64,000 bases of DNA from Treponema parvum (lineage in GTDB: Bacteria > Spirochaetota > Spirochaetia > Treponematales > Treponemataceae), in the NCBI RefSeq assembly GCF_017893945.1, contig NZ_CP054257.1, positions 2,046,001 through 2,110,000 of the forward strand, in the 5' to 3' direction. The translations under genes and the position numbers were made by a program. The notes beneath the pieces were generated by a model. The model was not told where the DNA came from. It searched no databases and saw nothing but the letters and a program-made list of their open reading frames with translations. This document shows positions 8,491 to 16,209 of this stretch, piece after piece; positions within the stretch are counted from its first letter, which is position 1, and each line of letters starts with the position of its first letter.

Positions 8491-9075
8491 TCAGCGGAAA
8501 AACAGTTTTAAATAAATGGAGAGCGTATTGTCCGAAAAAGAATTTCCTCTGGGAACATGCCGCCAGTAAGCGCCTATCACGGGACAAATGCCGTCTTTTC
8601 CGTATTTAATGTCGTAATCAACTGCAAACTTAAATCCGTTCCCCCAACTTGTGGACGAAATTATGGAATCCTGATTGTACATCTTTATAAAAGAAGTACG
8701 CCTGCCCAGCGTATAAGCGACGCTGAACGCGAGTCCCTTTAAACCGGGATACATCTTTATGCCGCCGTTAAAAGCGTAATCTAAAAAATAACAATGCCGG
8801 CTTCCTTTCCAAAACAGGTCGCTCATAATTTCGGAATCGGCGGTAAAAACAAGGATATCCGTAAGAGGAATAAAAAAACCGGCTTCTCCCCCGATGATGA
8901 ATCTGTTAAAATTTTCGCTGTTCATGGCAGAAACAAGGTCTTTTGTTTCGCTGTCGCCGTAAAAAACATATCCGGATCCTATGCCCATTTCAAATCCCGC
9001 AGAATAAACTTCTTCCGCAAAAAAGATAAAAAATAAAGCAAAGATCACGGTGAAAACCGATATATTTTTTTTCAT
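8491..9075 (-). CDS. Small outer-membrane beta-barrel-like protein
   Basis: A 194-residue exported protein. The start MKKNISVF is chosen because a GAGGG site precedes it and a signal peptide follows (cleavage near YSAG). The mature part alternates polar and aromatic residues in strands (GSGYVFYGDS, IIGGEAGFFIPL, LAFSVAYTLGR) and ends in LKLFFR, the look of an 8- to 10-strand barrel. It resembles small treponemal OmpW/TP0126-TP0733-like proteins in size and pattern, but I cannot assign a function. It ends at the rny terminator and seems to be its own transcription unit. Confidence 0.65.
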   Translation of the reverse strand: MKKNISVFTVIFALFFIFFAEEVYSAGFEMGIGSGYVFYGDSETKDLVSAMNSENFNRFIIGGEAGFFIPLTDILVFTADSEIMSDLFWKGSRHCYFLDYAFNGGIKMYPGLKGLAFSVAYTLGRRTSFIKMYNQDSIISSTSWGNGFKFAVDYDIKYGKDGICPVIGAYWRHVPRGNSFSDNTLSIYLKLFFR

Positions 9076-9296
9076 AAATCCCTCAAAATTCCGGTAAGAT
9101 TTGCCGATCACAAAATCCGTGCGATCCTTATTTATTTATCGGACAAAAAAGATTTAATTTTAACGGGAAGATCCTTCATACGATGACGGATGTTCGGTAA
9201 CAGGCGGCGCTTTTCTGTAAAATGTGCAAGAAAAACGATCGTCCGCTGATTTTTCTCCTATTCCCCTGTTTAAATGTTTTAAGTATACTTACCGTT

Positions 9297-9791
9297 ATGC
9301 TAAAAAACTATCTTTGGATCTTTTTTATTTCGATGCTGCCTCTCATAGAATTGAGAGGCGCCGTCCCCGTTTCACAGGCTTTAGGACTGCCGCTTTTAAC
9401 GTCATACATTGTCTGCATCATAGGGAATATGCTGCCCGTGCCTTTCATATATTTATTTGCGCGCCGTTTTTTGGAATGGGGAGCAAATAAAAAATTCATA
9501 GGAAAAATTTGCACTTTCTTTTTGATAAAAGGGGAAAAAGGGGGCCGAAAACTTAAAGAAAAAGCCGGACGGGGTTTGTTCGTAGCTCTTACGCTGTTCG
9601 TAGGTATTCCTATTCCCGGAACAGGCGCATGGACGGGAACTCTTGCCGCAAGCCTTCTGGACATGAATTTTAAAGATACTGTGGCGGCCGTTACAACAGG
9701 AGTTCTTATCGCGGGAGTGATTATGGGATTGGCCAGCGTAGGCGTATTCGGGGCAGCAGGCGCGCTATTTAACCGATCATTCCGTTTTTAA
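9297..9791 (+). CDS. COG2426-type small multidrug export membrane protein
   Basis: A 164-residue integral membrane protein matching the 'putative small multidrug export protein' family: an N-terminus with ISMLPLIELRGAVP, a conserved VGIPIPGTGAWTG motif and about four membrane helices. The substrate is unproven across the family. The start follows the family's usual beginning. No Shine-Dalgarno is present; TATACT at 9284-9289 lies seven bases upstream of the ATG, so the message may be leaderless. A repeat element fills most of the gap to the next gene. Confidence 0.75.
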   Translation: MLKNYLWIFFISMLPLIELRGAVPVSQALGLPLLTSYIVCIIGNMLPVPFIYLFARRFLEWGANKKFIGKICTFFLIKGEKGGRKLKEKAGRGLFVALTLFVGIPIPGTGAWTGTLAASLLDMNFKDTVAAVTTGVLIAGVIMGLASVGVFGAAGALFNRSFRF

Positions 9792-9864
9792 TCGGTTTTT
9801 GAAAAAAGCAAAAATTTGACGCGGAGCAAAAGTTTTCTTATCTTCTATACTATACTATGGGAGT

Positions 9865-10000
9865 GTTTAAATTGAACGTCTAAAACAGCGCCGTTCAATT
9901 TAACTTCGAGTTTTCTTTGAAAACTCGTTTTATAACTGTGCGCAAAGAGCGCACAAATTGCACTCGGTCGAAAATTGAAATTTTCTCCCTCGTGCAATTT
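9865..10000 (+). repeat. Modular intergenic repeat, copy 1 (modules A and C)
   Basis: Contains GTTTAAATTGAACGTCT (9865-9881, module A), then AACTTCGAGTTTTCTTTGAA, ACTCG and a GTGCGC-AAAGA-GCGCAC hairpin (9902-9954, module C). Both modules recur near 54 kb in the same order on the other strand. Nested inverted repeats (AAATTGAACG/CGTTCAATTT, AAATTGCAC/GTGCAATTT) give a strongly folded RNA. TATGGGAGTG occurs at both borders (9856-9865 and 10001-10010); the second copy serves as the mrp ribosome site. Confidence 0.7.
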
Positions 10001-10014
10001 TATGGGAGTGGATC

Positions 10015-10842
10015 ATGGCGGAAAATTCTGAAAACTGTACGCACAGCTGCGACTCTTGCAGCGCCAACTGCGCATCCCGCGACTTTCATGTCGAAGTGCA
10101 CAAGGGAAGTACTGTAAAAAAGGTTATTGCAATATTAAGCGGCAAGGGCGGCGTAGGAAAATCTTTGGTGACGAGTCTCTTAGCCGTAAAGATGAATAAA
10201 TTGGGCTATAAGACGGCTATCTTGGATGCCGACATCACAGGTCCGTCTATTCCTGAAGCCTTCGGACTAGGCGATGACAGAGCAACCGGCGACGGTAAAG
10301 CGCTGAATCCTGTCGTAACCGAAAAGGGCATACAGATAATGTCCATGAATTTTTTGCTGGAAAATGAAAACGATCCTGTAATATGGCGCGGGCCCGTAAT
10401 TGCCGGCGCCGTAAAACAATTTTGGACCGACGTAGACTGGAAAGATGTGGATTTTATGTTCGTCGATATGCCGCCGGGAACGGGCGATGTTCCGCTCACG
10501 GTTTTTCAATCGCTTCCGGTGGACGGGATAATCGTAGTGTCTTCGCCGCAGCAGCTTGTCCGGGTAATCGTTGAAAAAGCGGTAAAGATGGCCACGAATA
10601 TGAAAATTCCTATCATAGGCATAATTGAAAACATGAGCTACGTAAAATGCCCCGACTGCGGTAAAGAGATAAAAATCTACGGCGAAAGCAATATCGATGC
10701 GATAGCGACGGCCTATAATCTTCCCGTCCTTGCGCGCATTCCTATCGAACAAAGGGTTACCGAAGCCGTCGACACGGGCGACATAGAAAACCTTGACGTA
10801 GATTATATCGACGCAGCGGCGGCCTTGATCGAAAAGATATAA
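10015..10842 (+). CDS. mrp: Mrp/NBP35-type Fe-S cluster carrier ATPase
   Basis: A 275-residue P-loop protein of the Mrp/Nbp35/ApbC family, which binds and delivers [4Fe-4S] clusters to target enzymes in the cytoplasm. An N-terminal cysteine cluster (C8, C12, C15, C19) like that of eukaryotic Nbp35 precedes the deviant Walker A SGKGGVGKS (42-50). DADITGPSIPEAFG and FVDMPPGTGD follow, then the cluster-binding CPDC motif at about 216. The ribosome site GGGAGTG precedes the ATG and belongs to the border of the upstream repeat. Next gene dgoK is convergent; no clear terminator lies between them. Confidence 0.93.
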   Translation: MAENSENCTHSCDSCSANCASRDFHVEVHKGSTVKKVIAILSGKGGVGKSLVTSLLAVKMNKLGYKTAILDADITGPSIPEAFGLGDDRATGDGKALNPVVTEKGIQIMSMNFLLENENDPVIWRGPVIAGAVKQFWTDVDWKDVDFMFVDMPPGTGDVPLTVFQSLPVDGIIVVSSPQQLVRVIVEKAVKMATNMKIPIIGIIENMSYVKCPDCGKEIKIYGESNIDAIATAYNLPVLARIPIEQRVTEAVDTGDIENLDVDYIDAAAALIEKI

Positions 10843-10961
10843 GCCCCGCGTGCCCGGTCTGCACGTCGCCCGGATGAACGGAGCCTGCATGCACGGTGCC
10901 GGAACTTAAAGGACAAATCGCCGGTTCGGCAAAAAAAATCATTGATTGCCAAACCTGCGGT

Positions 10962-12038
10962 TTACCGTATAGTTTTGTATGCGGCGAATACGGCTTTATA
11001 ACCGAGGGCGGAAAAAGGTATGCTTCCGCATTCCATCCGTTTTACGGAGTATTCGGGGAAAGAATCCTCGGCTATAGCCTTATATATCTGAAATTGATTT
11101 TCGGAACCGCAGATATACATGTCGATCGGCTCGCCGAGCTTTTTCAAAGTCCGGTTTTTATCTTCCGCCTTATTTTGGGTTTTAGGATTTTTATCAGGTT
11201 TTCCGCCGAAAGCCGCGCTTACGGCCTGTAAAACGCCGCCGTTCAGAACGCCTTCCAAATAGCTATGCCGTTGTTCCGCAGTAGAATCCGTAAAAAGCAG
11301 CAGGGAACGGTCTATATAGATCGCACGGTTAAAACCGTACTTTTGAAGATTCCTATAGCCGAGCCGAACCATTTCAGTGTCGATCTTTTCATAGCCGCCT
11401 TCAAGAGCGGACGCCAATATTGTTTGGCTTTTTAAAGCTTTAAAAAGTTCCCCCGTAATTGTAGAAACTATGTTCACTATACTTCCGTCTTTTACCGCGG
11501 CAACCTGCGTGTGAGAGCCGGGCAGAACAAAGATAAAATTTCCTTTTAGAGCGGAAGCGGAATTTGAAGCCGGGAAAGAACTCATTATTCCGCATATCTC
11601 GGTTTCTTCCCCGCGCATATTATTTATACTATCCACATTTTCAGCGGTTATTTTACCTTCGGCGGGAAAACTTTTTATTCCGGGAATAAAATGAATTTCT
11701 TTTTTGAAAAACTTTTTTTCATCGAAAACAAACACGTTTCGGGCAAGTTTATTCAAATCGACGGGAACCGTTATGTGAGGAACTTCTACGATTCCGTTAG
11801 GCGAAGTTATCATTCCGCTCATCCAAATTTCGCCCACACTTTCTCGGCCGATTTTAAGCTCGGCACAGCCTTTTTCCAAAAGAAGATGGAGCTCGCGAGG
11901 GAGTAAATCCTTGTCACCGGAAAGCGCCGAGTCCTTGGATCCCACCGATTTTTCAGCCTTGTAAACAGGTTCTTCCTTGCCGTTAAATACGTACATTCTG
12001 GTATTTGTAGTTCCGGAATCAAAATAAAAATCATACAT
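10962..12038 (-). CDS. dgoK: 2-dehydro-3-deoxygalactonokinase
   Basis: DgoK (358 residues) phosphorylates 2-dehydro-3-deoxygalactonate with ATP, the second step of galactonate breakdown. It carries the family landmarks in order: phosphate loop DSGTTNTRMY, SGMITSPNG, the MRGEETEICG motif (about 138), PGSHTQV and TGELFKAL. It is longer than the E. coli enzyme (about 290) mainly through inserts around 95-120 and a Lys/Asn-rich segment near 283-305. A good GAGGAGG site precedes the ATG. It faces away from dgoA, the aldolase for the next step. The matching dehydratase gene is near 62 kb. Confidence 0.88.
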   Translation of the reverse strand: MYDFYFDSGTTNTRMYVFNGKEEPVYKAEKSVGSKDSALSGDKDLLPRELHLLLEKGCAELKIGRESVGEIWMSGMITSPNGIVEVPHITVPVDLNKLARNVFVFDEKKFFKKEIHFIPGIKSFPAEGKITAENVDSINNMRGEETEICGIMSSFPASNSASALKGNFIFVLPGSHTQVAAVKDGSIVNIVSTITGELFKALKSQTILASALEGGYEKIDTEMVRLGYRNLQKYGFNRAIYIDRSLLLFTDSTAEQRHSYLEGVLNGGVLQAVSAAFGGKPDKNPKTQNKAEDKNRTLKKLGEPIDMYICGSENQFQIYKAIAEDSFPEYSVKRMECGSIPFSALGYKAVFAAYKTIR

Positions 12039-12103
12039 AAAGGCGGCGCCTCCTCGCTGAATATGAGTTTATCAAAAGTTGAAGGAATATGCTATAAATA
12101 TTT

Positions 12104-12318
12104 ATATGGCTGCCGGTGAAATCGCATCGGGGCTGTACGAGTATAAACAAGCATCGGCATAAAAGGAAAAAGCGAAACGCGAGGCAGCGATAACTGCCGC
12201 CGAGCCGCTCTGACCGTTGGCAAGCGAGCTTTCTATAAGAAAGCGAGCGCAGTCCGATACCTATTACGGTCAGCCGCGGCGAACGGCAGGACGCTGCCGG
12301 GAGTGTAGCCGTTTTTTT
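12104..12318 (+). ncRNA. Structured RNA candidate resembling a cobalamin riboswitch
   Basis: A compact, GC-rich, gene-free region between dgoK and dgoA. It contains GGTGAAATC (12115-12123), GCTGTACGAG (about 12132-12141) and AGTCCGATACCT (12251-12262), which in order and spacing recall the GGTG core, CTGTA segment and B12 box of cobalamin riboswitches. The B12 box lacks one G and its GCC end. Clear stems: GGCAG/CTGCC (12183-12197), GCCGCTCTGACCG with CGGTCAGCCGCGGC (12204-12216 / 12267-12280), and CTTTCTATAAGAAAG. It ends in CGGCAG/CTGCCG, an outer CGGC/GCCG pair and seven T (12312-12318). A separate promoter for dgoA follows. It could instead be a stand-alone small RNA. Confidence 0.4.
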
Positions 12319-12407
12319 AATGCTGCAAACTAATTTCTATAACTTATATTTTTCGGTACGATTGTCCTAATATAGCCGCTTGAGAAACTGACTCGTAAAA
12401 ACTCTTA

Positions 12408-12437
12408 TTGACAGACGCGGATTTTACCGGCAATAAT
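12408..12437 (+). promoter_or_regulatory. Promoter of dgoA
   Basis: TTGACA (12408-12413) and AATAAT (12432-12437), 18-base spacer. Transcription would begin about ten bases before the ATG, inside or just ahead of the GGCAGGAG ribosome site, so the leader is very short. Confidence 0.6.
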
Positions 12438-12456
12438 ATTACAGAGGCAGGAGTAA

Positions 12457-13089
12457 ATGGACGTTCTTTCTTTTATAAAGCAAAAAAAAATCGTTTCCAT
12501 CGCGCGGAGAATTTCACCGGACAGAATTGTTGAAGCGGCAAAGGCCGTAAATTCCGGCGGAATCTTTTGCCTTGAGATCACATTCGATCAGTCGTCCGAC
12601 AGCTGCATTGCGGACACGGCCAAATCTATCCGCGAAGTAAAAAAAGCCTTGGGTGATAAGATGTGCGTGGGAGCCGGTACGGTGGTTTCCGTAGAGCAGG
12701 CAAGGGCTGCAGCTGAAGCCGGAGCGGATTTTATACTTGCACCGGACACAAATCCCGCCGTCATTTCAGAAGCGAAAAAGCTCGGTCTCGTTTGCGTTCC
12801 CGGCGCAATGACGCCCACGGAAATTCAAAACGCGTGGAATCTCGGCGCCGACATAGTAAAGGTTTTTCCCGCAGGATATCTGGGGCTTGACTATATCAAA
12901 GCGGTAAGAGCTCCGATAAGCAACGTTCCGATCATGGCGGTAGGCGGCGTAAATGAAAAAAATATAAAAGATTTTCTCGGTGCAGGCTACTGCAGCTGCG
13001 GTATAGGCTCGAATATAATGAAAGAAAGCCTTATCAACGAGGGAAAATTTGAAGAGCTTTCACTCCTCGCTAAAAAATTCGTATTTTAA
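12457..13089 (+). CDS. dgoA: 2-dehydro-3-deoxy-6-phosphogalactonate/gluconate aldolase
   Basis: A 210-residue class I aldolase of the KDPG/KHG family, splitting 2-keto-3-deoxy-6-phospho sugar acids into pyruvate and glyceraldehyde 3-phosphate. It has the general-base Glu40 (CLEITFD), GAGTV, the PGAMTPTEI phosphate-binding loop and the Schiff-base Lys135 (VKVFPAG). Sequence alone does not separate Eda from DgoA; the divergent dgoK and the dgoD elsewhere in the window favour a role in galactonate use. GGCAGGAG precedes the ATG. The 3' end overlaps the convergent dus gene by 20 bases. Confidence 0.88.
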   Translation: MDVLSFIKQKKIVSIARRISPDRIVEAAKAVNSGGIFCLEITFDQSSDSCIADTAKSIREVKKALGDKMCVGAGTVVSVEQARAAAEAGADFILAPDTNPAVISEAKKLGLVCVPGAMTPTEIQNAWNLGADIVKVFPAGYLGLDYIKAVRAPISNVPIMAVGGVNEKNIKDFLGAGYCSCGIGSNIMKESLINEGKFEELSLLAKKFVF

Positions 13090-14116
13090 CGTATCTGTCT
13101 TCGGGAACTTTTTCAAAATATTCTAAAAGCCGCATCTGCGCTTCATCCATATCCTTGGAATTTAAAAGCTGCGTGCGGCAATAATGCGCAAAGGAAAAAT
13201 TTTGGCAGTAATATGTAAAAAATCTCTGCATCCTTGTGCGCCAAAATTCTTTCGGCTGATAAATTTTTAAGTCTTGAAGATAATCGAAAGCAAGAGCGTA
13301 TAAGTCCGCCGTGGACAATGTATTTTCATACGACGTTGAAGTCCTGTCCCGACCTTCCGACGACAGGGCACGTTTTATTTCCATAAAAACCCACGGTTTT
13401 TGGACGGCCGCCCGCCCTATCATAATTCCGTCGGCAAGGGGCGCTTTTTCAAGGGCGGACGCTGCACTTTCGGCGCCGCACACATCGCCGTTAAGTATTA
13501 CCGAAACGCCTCTTTTATGCATAATTTCGGAAAGTCTTTGCACATAAGAAAAATGCGGCGCCTTCGAATACTTTTGCCTGCGGGTTCTGGGATGCAACGT
13601 GATCATTTCAACCCCTTCGTCCGAAAGCATTTCACAAAAACAAAAAAAACCGTCGTCAGAAAAACCTTCATCGCCCAACCGGATCTTCGCGCTTAGGCGC
13701 AGCCTTTTTTTGCCGCAGGCAGCCGAGCGTTCAAGAGCCTTTCTCACTCTCATGACCATGGAGCGTGTTTCTTCGGAGGGCTTTTGCATCCACGCTATTC
13801 CGGCGCCGCTTGCGACGATCTCAGGAGCAGAGCAGCCCATGTTCAGATCCAAGCCTATGCCGCCCCGCTCGGCAATCTCAAAGGCGGCTCTTTCCAAAAG
13901 ATCCGCCTTGCCGCCCGTAAGCTGCCAGACCGTTTTTTCAGGCGCGGCTTCGCTTATCAGATAGTATTTTTCAAAGGGGCCGTGCGTTAAAAGAGAACCG
14001 GCGTTTATCATTTCGGTAAAATACTCGTCGCATCCGCCGAATTTTTCTATCATTCGGCGAAGGGCTTCGTGACTTAACGTAGCCATCGGAGCGCAAATTA
14101 AACGGAGCTCTTTCAC
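13070..14116 (-). CDS. dus: tRNA-dihydrouridine synthase
   Basis: A 348-residue flavoenzyme that reduces uridine in the tRNA D-loop with NADPH and FMN. It shows the start LICAPMATLSHEALRRM, VWQLTGG, then LDLNMGCSAPEIVASGAG with the catalytic Cys (normally GCP; here GCS). TLHPRTRRQKY, LNGDV and MIGRAAVQKPW form the FMN phosphate site. The C-terminal helical tRNA-binding part is present. It starts six bases after the epimerase stop on the same strand, so both are probably co-transcribed. Which Dus subfamily it belongs to cannot be told from this. Confidence 0.9.
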   Translation of the reverse strand: MKELRLICAPMATLSHEALRRMIEKFGGCDEYFTEMINAGSLLTHGPFEKYYLISEAAPEKTVWQLTGGKADLLERAAFEIAERGGIGLDLNMGCSAPEIVASGAGIAWMQKPSEETRSMVMRVRKALERSAACGKKRLRLSAKIRLGDEGFSDDGFFCFCEMLSDEGVEMITLHPRTRRQKYSKAPHFSYVQRLSEIMHKRGVSVILNGDVCGAESAASALEKAPLADGIMIGRAAVQKPWVFMEIKRALSSEGRDRTSTSYENTLSTADLYALAFDYLQDLKIYQPKEFWRTRMQRFFTYYCQNFSFAHYCRTQLLNSKDMDEAQMRLLEYFEKVPEDRYVKIRIF

Positions 14117-14122
14117 AAAAAT

Positions 14123-15028
14123 TTACAAAATACTTATCGTCTGATCGGAGGTAAAACTTTTTCCAGGCTCAAGAAAAACAAGTCCCGGCTTAATTTCCCA
14201 CGCATGGCTTGTGATGGCGGGATCCGGCACGCCGTACCAGGGTTCAATACAAACAAAGCGCGGCTCTCCGGCGTTCTGCCATATCATCACATACGGATAA
14301 TCTTTCGTATTTATGCGAACAAGTTTTCCGGTCGTCTTATTGCGAAGTCCTACCCAGTCGGAACTGAAGGCGGTAAAAAAATGTCCGTTGCCGAATCCTT
14401 TTTCGGTCATAGGAATAATGCCGGCGTCTTTTTCACCGTAAGGTTTTGTGTAAGGGGCGATCCCGTTTTCATCCGATGCAAGGTATCCGTCGTCGGTACA
14501 CACAACGCTCGTAAGAGCTTCTTTTTTTTCAAATTCGATCACGTAATCGCTGTTTTTAGTTCCTTCCTTGTCAGTGTTTCGCGGACAGCATAGTGCCGAA
14601 TGACTTCCGAGCGAAAAACTTATCTTTTCCTTATCCGTATTTGTGACCGTCGAGGTAAAAATCATATCGTTTTCCGTAAGTTTATAATTTACTTTAAGCG
14701 AAAATTTCCACGGATATTTATCCGCGGTATAATCGTTTTCGGTCAATTCAAATTCGGCGGAATCGGAAGTGTTTTTTATAAGCGTAAAATCCATATCGCG
14801 CGCAAACCCGTTTATGGCAAGTTTGTATTCTTTTCTTCCATAAGTCATAAATCCGTCGCGGATCCGCCCCACGTGCGGGAACAGTATGGGCGCATGATAT
14901 TTCCAAACGGACGGATCTCCATTCCAAATGAACTCTGTTCCGTCGGCAATTTCCTGCAAGGAATTTATCTCAGCTCCGTGTGTGTCGATTATCGCTCTGA
15001 AACGAGCGTTTTCCAATGTAATATTCAT
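14123..15028 (-). CDS. Aldose 1-epimerase family protein (LacX-like)
   Basis: A 301-residue galactose mutarotase-fold protein, predicted to interconvert alpha and beta anomers of sugars or sugar phosphates. Typical features: PILFPHVGRIRDGFMTYGRKEY, NGFARDMDF, the GSHSALCCP region with the catalytic His, and CIEPWYGVPD in place of the usual catalytic-Glu segment. It is closest in pattern to LacX/YeaD-like members. No Shine-Dalgarno is seen; TATATT lies six bases before the ATG on the minus strand. It leads into dus after six bases. Confidence 0.82.
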   Translation of the reverse strand: MNITLENARFRAIIDTHGAEINSLQEIADGTEFIWNGDPSVWKYHAPILFPHVGRIRDGFMTYGRKEYKLAINGFARDMDFTLIKNTSDSAEFELTENDYTADKYPWKFSLKVNYKLTENDMIFTSTVTNTDKEKISFSLGSHSALCCPRNTDKEGTKNSDYVIEFEKKEALTSVVCTDDGYLASDENGIAPYTKPYGEKDAGIIPMTEKGFGNGHFFTAFSSDWVGLRNKTTGKLVRINTKDYPYVMIWQNAGEPRFVCIEPWYGVPDPAITSHAWEIKPGLVFLEPGKSFTSDQTISIL

Positions 15029-15089
15029 GATAAAAATATATCACATCGGCGCACTTTTAACTATAACAAAAATTCTGTATAGTAAGCCT

Positions 15090-15236
15090 ATGTTCGAAAT
15101 AGAACTGAAAGCTCATATCTTTGAGCGGCACGACTTTTATTGGCGCCTATCGCCGGAAAAATCTTCGGCAAAAACTTTGGAAATCCTTTGGGCGGATTCG
15201 GGTTTTACTTTGACCGACAAAAAAAATAGTATATAA
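15090..15236 (+). pseudogene. Remnant of a CYTH-domain (class IV adenylate cyclase-like) gene
   Basis: The 48-codon frame opens MFEIELKAHI, a typical CYTH start, then jumps to DFYWRLSPEKSSAKTLEI and SGFTLTDKK. These resemble the later substrate-binding strands of CYTH proteins, whose full length is about 170-200 residues. The middle appears deleted and the end truncated. TATAGT lies six bases before the ATG. No rest of the domain is seen downstream before the next gene. It could alternatively be a chance short frame, but the order of motifs argues against that. Confidence 0.4.
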
Positions 15237-15350
15237 TTGGAAATATTCTACGTCGTACGGGACGGCTGCGCTTGAACTGTGCACTGTTCCCCCTCCGGAC
15301 AAAGTTAAGATCGTTGCAGATTTCTGCAAAAGTTTTTATAGGAGATAAAC

Positions 15351-16055
15351 ATGTTTGATTCGGCTTTATACAAAAAAAGAGCGAAAGCACAGCTGAAGGG
15401 GCGCCGCCGGGTTCCGATGATAATGACGGCAATATTTTTATTCATAATCACGCTGCTTTTAGCGCCGTCGATGCACTTGATGAAGTCGGTAAGGGTTGAA
15501 ACGTTTTCCAATTCAATGCCGAACTTTAATTTTAATGTGGCCGTGAATGCGGCTCCGGAACCCAACTTGGCGATATTGTATATTTTAGTATATATTCTGG
15601 TTACCGCTCAGCTGTACGTATATTTAAAAGCCGCAAAAGAAACCGCTCCCTTGCATTTTAATAATTTTTTGGACGGGCTTATGCTTTGGTTCAGAGCTTT
15701 AAGAGCGGGAATTTGGTTTACCTTGTGGGTTTCCGTATGGTCGTTTTTATTTGTGATTCCGGGAATAATAAAGGCCTTTTCATATTCGCAAATTTTCTTT
15801 TTGATTGCGGAATATCCCAAACTTCCCGTACGCAAGGCGATGAAAATCAGTAAAATCCTTACGAAAGGATACAAGGGAGACTTGTTCGTCATGGGCTTAA
15901 GTTTTATAGGCTGGTATATATTGTCGCTGCTCTCATTCGGCATAGGATTTTTGTGGCTTTGCCCTTATGCGGAACTCTCGTTTACAAATGCGTATCTTGA
16001 CCTAAAAGAGATGGCATTTAAAACAGGCAGGCTTTTGCCTGAGGACTTGAAGTAA
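15351..16055 (+). CDS. DUF975-family integral membrane protein
   Basis: A 234-residue membrane protein with about five to six helices. The N-terminus has a short basic segment (YKKRAKAQLKGRRR). The family signature is clear: FVIPGIIKAFSYSQIFFLIAEYP, then a Lys-rich loop with KILTKGYKGDLF, LSFIGWYILSLLSFGIGFLW and CPYAELSFTNAYLDL. DUF975 proteins have no established function. AGGAG (15340-15344) precedes the ATG. It is followed by a hairpin-rich gap and sppA. Confidence 0.8.
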   Translation: MFDSALYKKRAKAQLKGRRRVPMIMTAIFLFIITLLLAPSMHLMKSVRVETFSNSMPNFNFNVAVNAAPEPNLAILYILVYILVTAQLYVYLKAAKETAPLHFNNFLDGLMLWFRALRAGIWFTLWVSVWSFLFVIPGIIKAFSYSQIFFLIAEYPKLPVRKAMKISKILTKGYKGDLFVMGLSFIGWYILSLLSFGIGFLWLCPYAELSFTNAYLDLKEMAFKTGRLLPEDLK

Positions 16056-16110
16056 AACATGATACGCCGGCAATCGGCTGCGGAAAATGAAAATTTTATC
16101 ATTAAGGAAC

Positions 16111-16185
16111 TTCTAAAAACTTCAGTTTTTAGAGGTAACTCGGCATCTTTAAAAAATAGACAAAGACAAATTTTTAAAAGATGCC
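16111..16185 (+). other. Two hairpins in the sppA leader
   Basis: TCTAAAAAC/GTTTTTAGA (16112-16132) and a longer GGCATCTTT.../...AAAGATGCC stem (16142-16185) with an A/T-rich arm. The second ends about 25 bases before the sppA start. Neither has a T run, so they could be mRNA-stability or translation-control elements. Confidence 0.4.
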
Positions 16186-16209
16186 ATTTATATTAAGAGG
16201 ACGGACGGA

